A stretch of DNA of 20,894 bases from Branchiostoma floridae (Eukaryota; Chordata; Leptocardii; Amphioxiformes; Branchiostomatidae), in assembly GCF_000003815.2 (NCBI RefSeq), contig NC_049982.1, forward strand, positions 22,831,879 through 22,852,772. The letters run 5' to 3'. The notes under the pieces were generated by a model. The model was given only the letters and a program-made list of their open reading frames with translations. It did not search any database and had not been told where the DNA came from. This document shows, in pieces, positions 18,201-20,894 of the stretch. Position 1 is the stretch's first letter; every line of letters begins with the position of its first letter. The translations under genes and the position numbers were made by a program.

Positions 18201-20682
18201 GGGGCAGGGCCACTGTGGGGGGGGGGGACCCAGGTGGGCAAAGCCCCCCCGGAAGCTCTTGCATTTTAGACTATTGAGAAGGCTTCTTTTATCAGTTTTT
18301 TAGGGCCATATCTACGATAATCGTAGCAGTCACTTACTTCTCTTCAGCAGTTTGACTTTAAAATATTTCGGGTCAAAGCTTCAAAGACAACTAAAACCTC
18401 ATAAACAACAAACTTTACTTAGCTCAACAGTATACAAAAATATTGTACGGGTTGCCATCCTTAGTTGAAGCGCTTATTTATAGCGCTAGTATCTTCGCTG
18501 CGCCGTTAGCCGCCGTGCGACTTTTGTTGACGGTCTGATATCCCTACGTTGCCGCCTCGCTGATATTCCCACGGACATGTTTCAAGAAAAATACCCAGCA
18601 AAAAACGCTGTTCTGCGTCAAATTCTATTCTATAAAACATGTGGGACTCAGTGTTACAGTCTAAATATTTTGTAGAAGCACCGCTGTAGGAAAGAAGGTC
18701 CAAGCAATGTAAAACATCACGTAGCATGAAGTTCGCTGTCAACTGGCACACAGCACATGACTGTTTGAAACTCTAAGTCTAATCAACAGCCGTGTTTGAT
18801 TGATAGCCGGCGGTCCTTTGATGAAGTCGGCAAAAGGTGCGTTAGAAAATCTGCGTTTAGTTTTGATACGTAATTATAAGTTAGACAGTGGCGAGAATGA
18901 TTATTTTCTCATCAATATTTCTCTTCAGAATTATTTGAACTTAATTGTACATCTAAACAATTGGCTTACCTGTGCAATGTTTATATAATTAATGATCAGT
19001 GTACTGAAATCATGTGTAACGTATGGCTCCTAGTCAATAGATCAGCATTTTTCTCTATAGTGACCACCTGTGTTTAGTGGCCACATTTCTATCACTGGAC
19101 TGGAACTTGCGAAAACTGCTGTATTTTCTCCAGAGCAAATGTATGTGTTCCTAGTGCTGTTGTTGTTTGACATAAACTTTGAACATTCAAATTGTAAGTA
19201 ACTTTAAACTGCCAGAGTTTCAGCCCAATAAAACACTCTCAGCGCCAGGGTATGAACAGACTGACCAGACAGACGAAAATAAATCCTCGAGCAAGGTTCA
19301 ATCGTATCTTCCGGGTCTGGCAGGACTGAGTTGTTAAACTAAAATAAGAATAGGCTCGATGGCTGATTGCATACAAAGTAAAACAGTTTAACAGTTTTAC
19401 AGCTTGAAGAAAACAAACGCTCCTACAGTACCTGCACCTGCTTGATAATTATTAAATCGTATGCCCTACTTGAATAAAAAAAGTTCACTGCAATAATAAA
19501 TGTACCCACATCACAAGGAGCTTATACTTTTTTAAACTTACACCTAGTTATCGTACTGAAAATTGTTAATGACATTACATGAAGTCATTCAACAATTTTC
19601 AGTCATGATGAAAATTTTATGAATGGAAGGTGTGATTATTGTCATTTTCTGAAAAATAGAAGCAAGCTCTGTCTTTACCTGGAATCAATTCACAATACCA
19701 GTCCACTTTGGGGGATAATATACTGTTAAGAGGATGTTCCATTTTTGCGCAGGGGTGATTTGGAACAGTCCAATGTTGCGTGGGAAGGGGTATGGCTGAA
19801 ATATGCTGTATTTGCTCTTAAGCAAATGTCGGCCTTTCTAGTTTACAGTTGTTATAGGCATACCAAAAAGAAAACAGCTAATTTGGCACATTTTTAAGAA
19901 TCACACTTGCAATGCTAAAAAGAAAATTTTAGTATGAAACATTCAATCTGTTAGATTCCACTTCTATAGGTGTGTGCGTTTGTCCACTTGTCCAAATGTT
20001 TCATTCAAGCCTCTTTCATACACCCATCCCATAGCCGTACACGTCTGCTCCTCTTTCAAAATGTCCAGAATGCCAAAACAAAAACTATAAAAAATGCAAA
20101 CATTTGACAGACATGTAGCTACTCTCTCATAGGTTGAACATGCTATCATTGTACGGTTGCACTACTAATTATGATAAACAGTCGGGAACTTATCCATGAT
20201 TTCAAGTTTCATCCAAGCCTCTCTCATTACCTGCTCTGATGAGAAGGTCGATCTGCTTGGTTGCCTGCTGGTGCCCCATGATGCACAGGACATGGAGTGA
20301 AGATAGTCCATCTTCATTCCTGCAACATAGAAACACTGTATCAACTCCATTCACTCAGACCTCTTCAATGACATTCAGACCTCTGTTGTGACCTTGCTCA
20401 CCTAAAACAATGAGAAAAACAGAAAACCAAGAAGTGTGTATAAAACTGGTTTACAGATTGTCTGTGGAGTCAAATAGTCAGAACAGAGAGATAGAGATGA
20501 GAGAGTTAGAGGAGAGAGAGTCTGAGACACAGGCATGTAAGACTTACAGATCATCAGGGTTGACAGTGGGTTGCTTGAGTGCCCAGGCCAGGTGCCTCAG
20601 GTCTCCTGACTGGAGAGCCTTGTTCTTGATGCCCACAGCCTGTCCAGGGTGGGTCAGTTTTTCTGCAGGCTCCTCAGTTACA
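2880..20682 (-). CDS. TRPC-like cation channel with expanded ankyrin repeats (18 exons, 5' end outside window)
   Basis: This is a spliced gene read from right to left, with 963 visible residues. The order is: lead-in 1-45, at least eight ankyrin repeats about 46-340, a TRPC-type linker and pre-S1 (TRP_2-like) about 350-487, S1 about 488-513, S2 about 538-555, S3 about 603-622, S4 about 637-660, S5 about 676-698, pore helix with LFW at 742-744, S6 about 765-788, TRP domain DWNFAR at 803-808 followed by LPVPLN, and a coiled coil about 885-955. By family, such proteins are tetrameric Ca2+-permeable non-selective cation channels in the plasma membrane, often working downstream of phospholipase C. 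The order, EAKQM before S3, FGPLQ after S4, LFW and the TRP domain all point to TRPC. TRPC proteins normally have about four ankyrin repeats, so this N-terminus is long. No start codon is seen. Whether it conducts, and what gates it, cannot be told from sequence. Confidence 0.9.
3228..4078. other. Intron 17-18; no other gene
   Basis: An 851 base AT-rich intron. It contains a short CA run near 3587 and a GGCAATTG-rich stretch with weak self-complementarity at 3812-3878. No conserved coding segment was recognised. Confidence 0.7.
4079..4231 (-). CDS. Exon 17: TRP domain
   Basis: The exon encodes residues 798-848. VDWNFARAEL corresponds to the TRP-box helix of TRPC (family form EWKFAR), and DDLPVPLNLL corresponds to the following LPPPFN element (TRP box 2). 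The exon is phase 0-0 with 51 codons. The acceptor is cctaacatttag and the donor is GAG followed by gtgaag. Confidence 0.95.
4232..4676. other. Intron 16-17; nothing recognised
   Basis: A 445 base intron bounded by gtactt and acatttag (minus strand). I see no repeat or conserved frame in it. Confidence 0.7.
4677..4866 (-). CDS. Exon 16: pore helix, filter and S6
   Basis: The exon encodes residues 735-797. ALPELFWALFGLSDIDNF contains the LFW triad of the TRPC pore helix (742-744). FGLS followed by acidic residues resembles the TRPC3/6/7 filter region. S6 is SLVMLYLLIAVIVLLSMLTA, with Ser where TRPC usually has Asn (LLNML). The acceptor is gtcccctccag and the donor is AGG followed by gtactt, phase 0. 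Confidence 0.96.
4867..5430. other. Intron 15-16 with poly-C run and short telomere-like repeat
   Basis: A 564 base intron. It holds a run of 13 C at 5386-5398, and two perfect plus two imperfect CCCTAA-type units at 5330-5353. Nothing coding was recognised. Confidence 0.7.
5431..5528 (-). CDS. Exon 15: outer pore turret
   Basis: The exon encodes residues 702-733. It is a polar extracellular stretch with an N-glycosylation sequon, NIT at 712-714. No cysteine is present, so the paired pore-turret cysteines of TRPC4/5-type channels are missing. The acceptor is gttcctcag. The donor is CAGGG followed by gtgaga in phase 2, which closes exactly with the next exon as Gly734. This is the least conserved part of the channel domain. 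Confidence 0.88.
5529..5963. other. Intron 14-15; nothing recognised
   Basis: A 435 base intron bounded by good GT-AG sites. No repeat or coding segment is visible. Confidence 0.7.
5964..6080 (-). CDS. Exon 14: S4-S5 linker and S5
   Basis: The exon encodes residues 663-701. FGPLQLSFIKMIKDV at 667-681 matches the TRPC S4-S5 linker (GPLQ then an amphipathic segment). The strongly hydrophobic S5 ends in LVAFSCGVVE. It is phase 0-0. The acceptor is tatcctacag and the donor is GAG followed by gtaagg. Confidence 0.95.
6313..6417 (-). CDS. Exon 13: S4
   Basis: The exon encodes residues 628-662. DLQIVAEICTALVTIIAFMR followed by LTYYV corresponds to TRPC S4, including the single arginine in the F-x-RL position and few other charges, as expected for a channel that is not strongly voltage-gated. 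It is phase 0-0. The acceptor is catgactgcag and the donor is CAG followed by gtaaat. Confidence 0.93.
6418..6993. other. Intron 12-13, containing a minisatellite
   Basis: A 576 base intron between the S3 and S4 exons. More than half of it is an 18 bp minisatellite. From the exon 12 donor the coding frame stays open until a TAG at 6556-6558. Confidence 0.85.
6540..6838. repeat. 18 bp minisatellite, about 16 units
   Basis: The unit is close to CCCAGTAGTGTCCATACC, with variants (tctgtac, tccacac, caatagtg) and a few length changes of 4-5 bases. Because 18 is divisible by three and the unit lacks stops, long frames run through it on both strands (for example MDTTGG on minus). These frames are a by-product of the repeat. 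Confidence 0.93.
6994..7194 (-). CDS. Exon 12: S2-S3 linker and S3
   Basis: The exon encodes residues 561-627. APLEVVDYILTLWLAGQLLQ is followed by EAKQM at 583-587, which corresponds to the TRPC E-x-KQMW linker motif. SVDLVMFLLLITITFCQVLV then forms S3. It is phase 0-0 and 67 codons long. The acceptor is gttgcacag and the donor is CGACAG followed by gtcagg. The frame stays open for 145 more codons past the donor into the intron minisatellite. Confidence 0.94.
7195..7563. other. Intron 11-12; nothing recognised
   Basis: A 369 base intron. It has good splice sites at both ends and no recognisable internal feature. Confidence 0.7.
7564..7648 (-). CDS. Exon 11: S2
   Basis: The exon encodes residues 533-560 after the split Ser532. 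ALIKFWANLMSYLVFICIL parallels the TRPC S2 start, where a Lys-Phe pair precedes a run with SYL. The exon is 85 bases long. The acceptor is gtcgacatag and the donor is CAG followed by gtggga. Confidence 0.92.
7649..8160. other. Intron 10-11; nothing recognised
   Basis: A 512 base AT-rich intron with a poly-T run near 8111. The frames running out of exon 11 are intronic read-through and lack conservation with the channel family. Confidence 0.7.
8161..8375 (-). CDS. Exon 10: pre-S1 elbow and S1
   Basis: The exon encodes residues 461-531. FMATTFVQRLLRELWYDRL is the TRPC-like pre-S1 segment (family pattern: hydrophobic-A-x-x-x-C/V-Q-x-L-L-x-x-L/I-W-Y). A long hydrophobic helix, S1, follows at about 488-513. 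After S1 comes CGTCTACG and a later Cys, which puts four cysteines (515, 518, 521, 530) in the predicted extracellular S1-S2 loop. The donor AG|gtgaca leaves phase 2. Its acceptor-side 48 bases are duplicated at 8540-8581. Confidence 0.93.
8328..8750. repeat. Tandem ~212 bp duplication spanning the 5' edge of exon 10
   Basis: 8328-8539 and 8540-8750 are diverged head-to-tail copies. Both start GTACCACAG. Both share AAGGTGGT, a block like ATATTATGRATG, GACATTCC or GACATCC, and an ATAAAAA block. The first copy includes the first 48 coding bases of exon 10 and its acceptor. The second is a decayed copy of the same. Confidence 0.82.
8540..8581 (-). pseudogene. Decayed duplicate of the start of exon 10
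   Basis: On the minus strand, tgtgtacag is followed by 14 codons reading LTTFVQLLLHRLWY, against FMATTFVQRLLRELWY in exon 10. Two codons are lost but the frame and an AG acceptor survive. The rest of exon 10 is absent and intronic sequence follows, with no in-phase donor. I read it as a dead partial exon. Confidence 0.8.
8997..9192 (-). CDS. Exon 9: TRPC pre-S1 (TRP_2-like) segment
   Basis: The exon encodes residues 396-460. DYKDLAGQCESLAAALLEEC matches the TRPC pattern of an aromatic-rich helix, QC and a following acidic helix. LAFTKKHKQ then parallels the TRPC segment before the pre-S1 elbow. The acceptor tttgtctgtacag is strong. An internal in-phase alternative, gcaaag before TTT TTG, would remove seven codons and the mid-codon T. 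The donor is CAG followed by gtactg, phase 0. Confidence 0.87.
9286..9422 (-). CDS. Exon 8: TRPC-type linker after ankyrin repeats
   Basis: The exon encodes residues 350-394. The core LCETQVILATPSPILTAL followed by LRDVFKELSHVK resembles the TRPC helical linker that precedes the TRP_2 region. The acceptor is gttctgtag. The best-looking donor is CAG followed by gtgttt (exon start 9288, phase 0), but exon 9 then does not join in frame. The donor two bases further on, CAGGT followed by gttttc, joins in frame and is used here. Confidence 0.82.
9574..9710 (-). mobile_element. Probable 5'-truncated LINE 3' end with ATTC tail
   Basis: On the minus strand the segment ends in GTGCAATAAGGTTCATTCATTCAT, a form typical of CR1/L2-type 3' ends with a short tandem tail. 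It interrupts the left copy of the exon 7 duplication and has no counterpart in the right copy, so it arrived after the duplication. The family assignment is from the tail pattern only. Confidence 0.6.
9727..9780 (-). pseudogene. Decayed duplicate of the donor half of exon 7
   Basis: 54 bases match exon 7 next to a preserved donor (gtaagc). The coding sense is lost: the end of the exon, GGC TCA CGA TAC, has become GGC TCA TGA TAT, a stop. No acceptor or first half is present. Confidence 0.85.
9885..10007 (-). CDS. Exon 7: end of ankyrin repeat 8
   Basis: The exon encodes residues 309-349. EVMRDLMLAGADPTIRVGD is a canonical helix 2 and finger, followed by METPIETLYRPFLYG, where the ankyrin pattern fades. 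It is a phase 0-0 exon of 41 codons. The acceptor is tccctccag and the donor is TAC followed by gtaagc. The donor-side half of this exon has been copied at 9727-9780 in a decayed form. Confidence 0.91.
10008..11069. other. Intron 6-7; nothing recognised
   Basis: A 1062 base AT-rich intron with a pyrimidine-rich stretch at 10152-10175. No ankyrin exon, repeat or RNA gene was recognised in it. Confidence 0.7.
11070..11218 (-). CDS. Exon 6: ankyrin repeat 7 and start of 8
   Basis: The exon encodes residues 260-308. NTPYQLVLSKGH completes repeat 7, which carries a loose insertion (STPGGAAA), and then TPLH at 300 starts repeat 8. The acceptor is ttgccatag. The donor is taken as GAG followed by gtgcct, a weak site, because it is in phase with the next exon and restores HKTAEEGRPEVMRDLM. 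Reading through the site would add EVPEDLGGA instead and no equally good in-phase donor was seen. Confidence 0.86.
11519..11627. repeat. (GTGA)n microsatellite in intron 5-6
   Basis: About 110 bases of GAGT/GTGA units with interspersed GAGA and GTGT. A minus-strand frame rich in Leu-Thr-His-Ser is produced by the repeat and is not a gene. The rest of the 501 base intron (11219-11719) shows nothing else. Confidence 0.95.
11720..11848 (-). CDS. Exon 5: ankyrin repeat 6
   Basis: The exon encodes residues 217-258. TPLHLAARMG at 228 is a near-consensus repeat with SHGADPSKVD after helix 2. It is phase 1-1 and 129 bases long. The acceptor is acaaacag and the donor is GAAG followed by gtaaag. It is the cleanest ankyrin match in the gene. 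Confidence 0.94.
11849..12292. other. Intron 4-5
   Basis: A 444 base intron whose only recognisable feature is the long inverted repeat at 12086-12206. Confidence 0.75.
12086..12206. repeat. Near-perfect 121 bp inverted repeat (hairpin) in intron 4-5
   Basis: The left arm starts GCAACTGGAT and the right arm ends ATCCAGTTGC. The arms are about 52 bases each and pair over GAAAC, GTCAGA, GTTTCA and GTAGAATCCA, with about eight mismatches in the first 45 positions. The centre contains the palindrome CGTCGACG. It could be a foldback MITE or a structured RNA. Confidence 0.85.
12293..12439 (-). CDS. Exon 4: ankyrin repeats 4 (end) and 5
   Basis: The exon encodes residues 168-215, with VGADVTITD and TPLH at 191, then the extended helix pair ATGEHVEAIIESLLEAG. 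It is phase 1-1 and 147 bases long. The acceptor is gtgctaag and the donor is GCAG followed by gtgaat. Repeat 5 is a long-type repeat, 37 residues to the next TPLH. Confidence 0.92.
12440..12911. other. Intron 3-4
   Basis: A 472 base intron. It holds a diverged tandem pair of about 24 bases near 12678-12728 (TTTGTGGTGR followed by a TTCACC ending). The surrounding 12655-12840 block, with GAAACTGGACCAAAATTTG, has the look of a short interspersed repeat, but I cannot name it. Confidence 0.55.
12912..13187 (-). CDS. Exon 3: ankyrin repeats 2, 3 and start of 4
   Basis: The exon encodes residues 76-166, with TPLH at 87, TALH at 120 and TPLH at 158. The acceptor is cttttcttcag and the donor is ACAG followed by gtaact. 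It is a phase 1-1 exon of 276 bases. Repeat 3 is long because of extra residues between its helices (around KRHSSDLKML). The exon ends in the Gly167 codon. Confidence 0.93.
13341..13454. repeat. 3 x 38 bp tandem of an imperfect palindrome
   Basis: Copies start at 13341, 13379 and 13417 and are almost identical. Each unit begins ATATTTCAGCCATAC and continues to GTATGGTGAAATAT, which pair with each other with one bulged G around an ATA loop. The near identity implies a recent expansion. Confidence 0.95.
13455..14060 (+). repeat. Interspersed repeat family, copy 1
   Basis: This copy matches 16655-16858 over a long block (TTCGTAATGTTTC, then GTCAAATCTTCAAAGTGATT, TCATCTCCGCCGTTCCTGGA, TGACCTGAAATTTGGCACAG). 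From CCTGTACCCTGG at 13671 it matches 17190-17800. It has lost about 40 bases including the CCAAT box found in the other copies, apparently by recombination at a short GCGAAGAG-like match. A TATATA (about 13928) and a GC-rich block (13960-14050) remain. Orientation is arbitrary. Confidence 0.85.
14088..14133 (+). repeat. Extra fragment of the CCAAT-containing block
   Basis: TTAATTGAATT and GCCAATCAGCGAAGAG match the block at 17399-17435 and 18020-18057. It lies just after copy 1, which lacks this block, so copy 1 has been rearranged. Confidence 0.65.
14428..14462. repeat. GT-rich (GTCTGT) microsatellite
   Basis: A short run of GTCTGTGT units at the edge of the module array that follows. Confidence 0.85.
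14463..14760 (+). repeat. Two degenerate repeat modules preceding the satellite
   Basis: Two related modules of about 140-150 bases. Each has a GATCCCGAT/GCGATCATG block, TTTG(G/A) and a GGTAG or TGGTAG block, and ends in GGNCCCCTAGCGGCTT (14553 and 14684). They share the pattern 'GGATCNTCATGATTTTTGG TATGTAGGTAG' in weaker form with the satellite to the right. Confidence 0.65.
14761..15440 (+). repeat. ~244 bp satellite, three units, with inverted octamer pairs
   Basis: Units start at 14761, 15006 and 15249 with TGTTGACGGATCRTCATG; the third is incomplete. Each full unit consists of two halves of about 115-128 bases. Every half has ATGCAAAT followed 6-9 bases later by ATTTGCAT. Pairs start at 14832, 14960, 15077, 15205 and 15320. 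Confidence 0.92.
16258..16340 (+). repeat. tRNA-like sequence (decayed tRNA or tRNA-derived SINE head)
   Basis: GGTGTTGTGGTTTGCACG resembles a D-arm with A box. TTTGTAA looks like an anticodon loop with TGT (Thr). GGGGTCGATCCCC resembles a T-arm with B box. The 5' acceptor strand does not pair with the 3' end (TTATCGG), and the anticodon stem is poor, so a functional tRNA is unlikely. Confidence 0.45.
16555..16652 (+). repeat. ~100 bp dispersed repeat, copy A
   Basis: Shares TTTTTGCGCAGG, GTGATTTGGAACAGT, GGTATGGCTGAAATATGCTG and GGCCTTTCTAGT with 19742-19840. Contains the small foldback TTTGCT...AGCAAA. It sits directly beside repeat-family copy 2. Its GTATGGCTGAAATAT is the inverse of the arm in the 38 bp tandem at 13341. 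Confidence 0.85.
16655..17190 (+). repeat. Repeat family, copy 2, with ~165 bp internal tandem units
   Basis: The first part matches 13455-13650. From 16857 onward the block CCTGTACCCTGGTATTACAA, then AAATGAGCTGAAATT and TGTGCCTTGATAATG, then GACCAAAAAAGGACACTTTTGG, recurs at 17020 and in part at 17183. These internal tandem units are 161-167 bases long and produce a spurious minus-strand frame of 196 codons. Confidence 0.88.
17190..17800 (+). repeat. Tandem unit A of the CCAAT/TATA repeat
   Basis: Runs from CCTGTACCCTGG to GTTGACGGTCTTA. It includes CCAAT at 17420-17424, TTAATATTCATAAGC, and TATATAG at 17481. The GC-rich block present in the other copies is almost entirely deleted here. Confidence 0.82.
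17804..18540 (+). repeat. Tandem unit B of the CCAAT/TATA repeat
   Basis: Runs from CCCCTGTACCCTGG to GTTGACGGTCTGA and follows unit A head to tail. CCAAT is at 18042-18046 with GCGAAGAGGAAAGCGAAGGC and TTAATATTCATAAGC after it. The TATA is degraded. The GC-rich block is kept (18160-18260). Confidence 0.82.
18193..18227 (+). other. G-quadruplex-like motif
   Basis: Four G runs, GGGG, GGGG, GGG and a run of 11 G, are separated by loops of 4, 2 and 7 bases. It meets the usual G4 pattern on the plus strand, so the channel pre-mRNA would carry the C-rich complement. Confidence 0.6.
19105..19158 (+). repeat. Possible decayed third copy of the ~100 bp dispersed repeat
   Basis: GCTGTATTTTCTCCAGAGCAAATGT and TTCCTAGT resemble the 3' half of the copies at 16555 and 19742. 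Only about 50 bases match, and weakly. Confidence 0.4.
19556..19602. repeat. Short hairpin in intron 2-3
   Basis: CTGAAAATTGTTAATGAC pairs with GTCATTCAACAATTTTCAG across an 10-base loop, with one bulge. It is 47 bases in all. Confidence 0.8.
19742..19840 (+). repeat. ~100 bp dispersed repeat, copy B
   Basis: A close copy of 16555-16652, with about ten differences. Here it stands alone, without the adjoining repeat-family sequence, so it is an independent mobile unit or a solo end. Confidence 0.85.
20231..20319 (-). CDS. Exon 2: ankyrin repeat 1
   Basis: The exon encodes residues 46-74. It has SSLH at 51-54 and the helix-2 and finger signature IDLLIRAG, which continues as GADIN in the next exon. 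The donor is GCAG followed by gtaatg. It ends in phase 1 inside the codon for Gly75. The next exon lies 7 kb away, yet the repeat continues without a gap across that intron. Confidence 0.88.
20548..20682 (-). CDS. Exon 1 (visible) of TRPC-like gene: lead-in to the ankyrin domain
   Basis: The exon encodes residues 1-44 and the first two bases of Leu45. The acceptor is taken as aacag before T GTA ACT GAG, and the donor is CT followed by gtaag. It begins mid-codon and has no ATG, so coding exons must lie to the right of the window. It ends in LKQPTVNPDDL, which runs directly into the first ankyrin repeat of the next exon. It has no strong domain signature; it is placed in the gene by phase and by the good splice sites. 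Confidence 0.78.
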
Positions 20683-20894
20683 CTGTTACATAAAGGGACA
20701 AAATTCTTCACAAGAACAGCTTATATTTGTTGTACACTTTCAAAACAACATAAAGAATATTAATTAACACAGCAGGCAGGTGAAAAAAGGCACTAGGGGG
20801 ACAAAAATCTGGTAATATTTAGATTCTGTAAACACCTACCCACATAGTTATATCATGACAATTTATGCAGGCCTTCTTGAGTTATTATGTTCAC
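20683..20894. other. Partial intron upstream of visible exon 1
   Basis: AT-rich sequence to the window edge with no exon recognised. The gene's start lies further right. Confidence 0.65.

Larger units (their letters stand above)
13188..20230. other. 7 kb intron 2-3, filled with repeats
   Basis: The intron interrupts the codon for Gly75 between ankyrin repeats 1 and 2. No extra ankyrin exon is needed, because the repeat continues directly. It contains the palindromic tandem at 13341, repeat-family copies at 13455, 16655 and 17804, a satellite at 14761-15440, a tRNA-like sequence at 16258, and short foldbacks. The stretches 15450-16250, 18545-19100, 19160-19550 and 19845-20230 show nothing I can name, except the weak repeats listed separately. 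Confidence 0.8.

Noticed and set aside
18506-18751. Minus-strand frame of 81 codons after repeat unit B
   Set aside because: Starts inside repeat sequence, no splice or homology support, and no resemblance to the channel.
2880-20682. Assignment to TRPN (NOMPC-like) or TRPA because of the many ankyrin repeats
   Set aside because: The pre-S1 segment, S2-S3 linker, GPLQ, LFW and TRP domain fit TRPC better; TRPN and TRPA also have many more repeats. A tree is needed to be sure.

Overview
The window is animal nuclear DNA. It holds most of one large, intron-rich gene on the minus strand, flanked and interrupted by decayed repeats. The exon-intron structure, a TRP-type channel, a CR1/Jockey-like non-LTR retrotransposon, and AT-rich introns full of short foldback and tandem repeats suggest a marine invertebrate. 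A lancelet (Branchiostoma) is my best guess. That guess is an inference from gene and repeat style; no search was run.

Layout in plus coordinates. 1-1728 carries an internally deleted, 5'-rearranged retrotransposon with a reverse transcriptase remnant (minus strand). Its 5' region is followed by a second tandem copy at 1729-1990. 1991-2879 is the 3' flank of the main gene, with a possible poly(A) signal and a 2 x 39 bp repeat. 2880-20682 is the channel gene, read right to left in 18 recognisable coding exons. The exons give 963 visible residues and the frame closes at every junction except one ambiguous one (exons 8-9). The 5' end of the gene lies beyond the right edge. Between exons 2 and 3 is a 7 kb intron (13188-20230) that acts as a repeat sink. 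It holds a 3 x 38 bp palindromic tandem repeat, three copies of a family carrying a CCAAT/TATA-like block, a ~244 bp satellite with five inverted octamer pairs, a tRNA-like sequence, and small foldbacks.

The protein has at least eight ankyrin repeats, then a TRPC-type pre-S1 segment (TRP_2-like), six membrane segments S1-S6, a pore helix with LFW, a TRP domain (DWNFAR ... LPVPLN) and a short C-terminal coiled coil ending in TGA. From S1 onward it looks like TRPC. The ankyrin region is about twice the usual TRPC size, and TPLH-type motifs alternate in spacing between 33 and 36-39 residues, as if the domain grew in two-repeat steps.

The most interesting points are: (1) the TRPC-like channel with an expanded, period-doubled ankyrin domain; (2) two, possibly three, tandem duplications that each copied one edge of an exon with its splice site, leaving decayed pseudo-exons in the adjacent intron; (3) a 121 bp near-perfect intronic hairpin; (4) a satellite with ten consensus octamers arranged as inverted pairs; (5) an 18 bp minisatellite that stays open in frame with the S3 exon; (6) a mobile repeat family carrying a promoter-like block.
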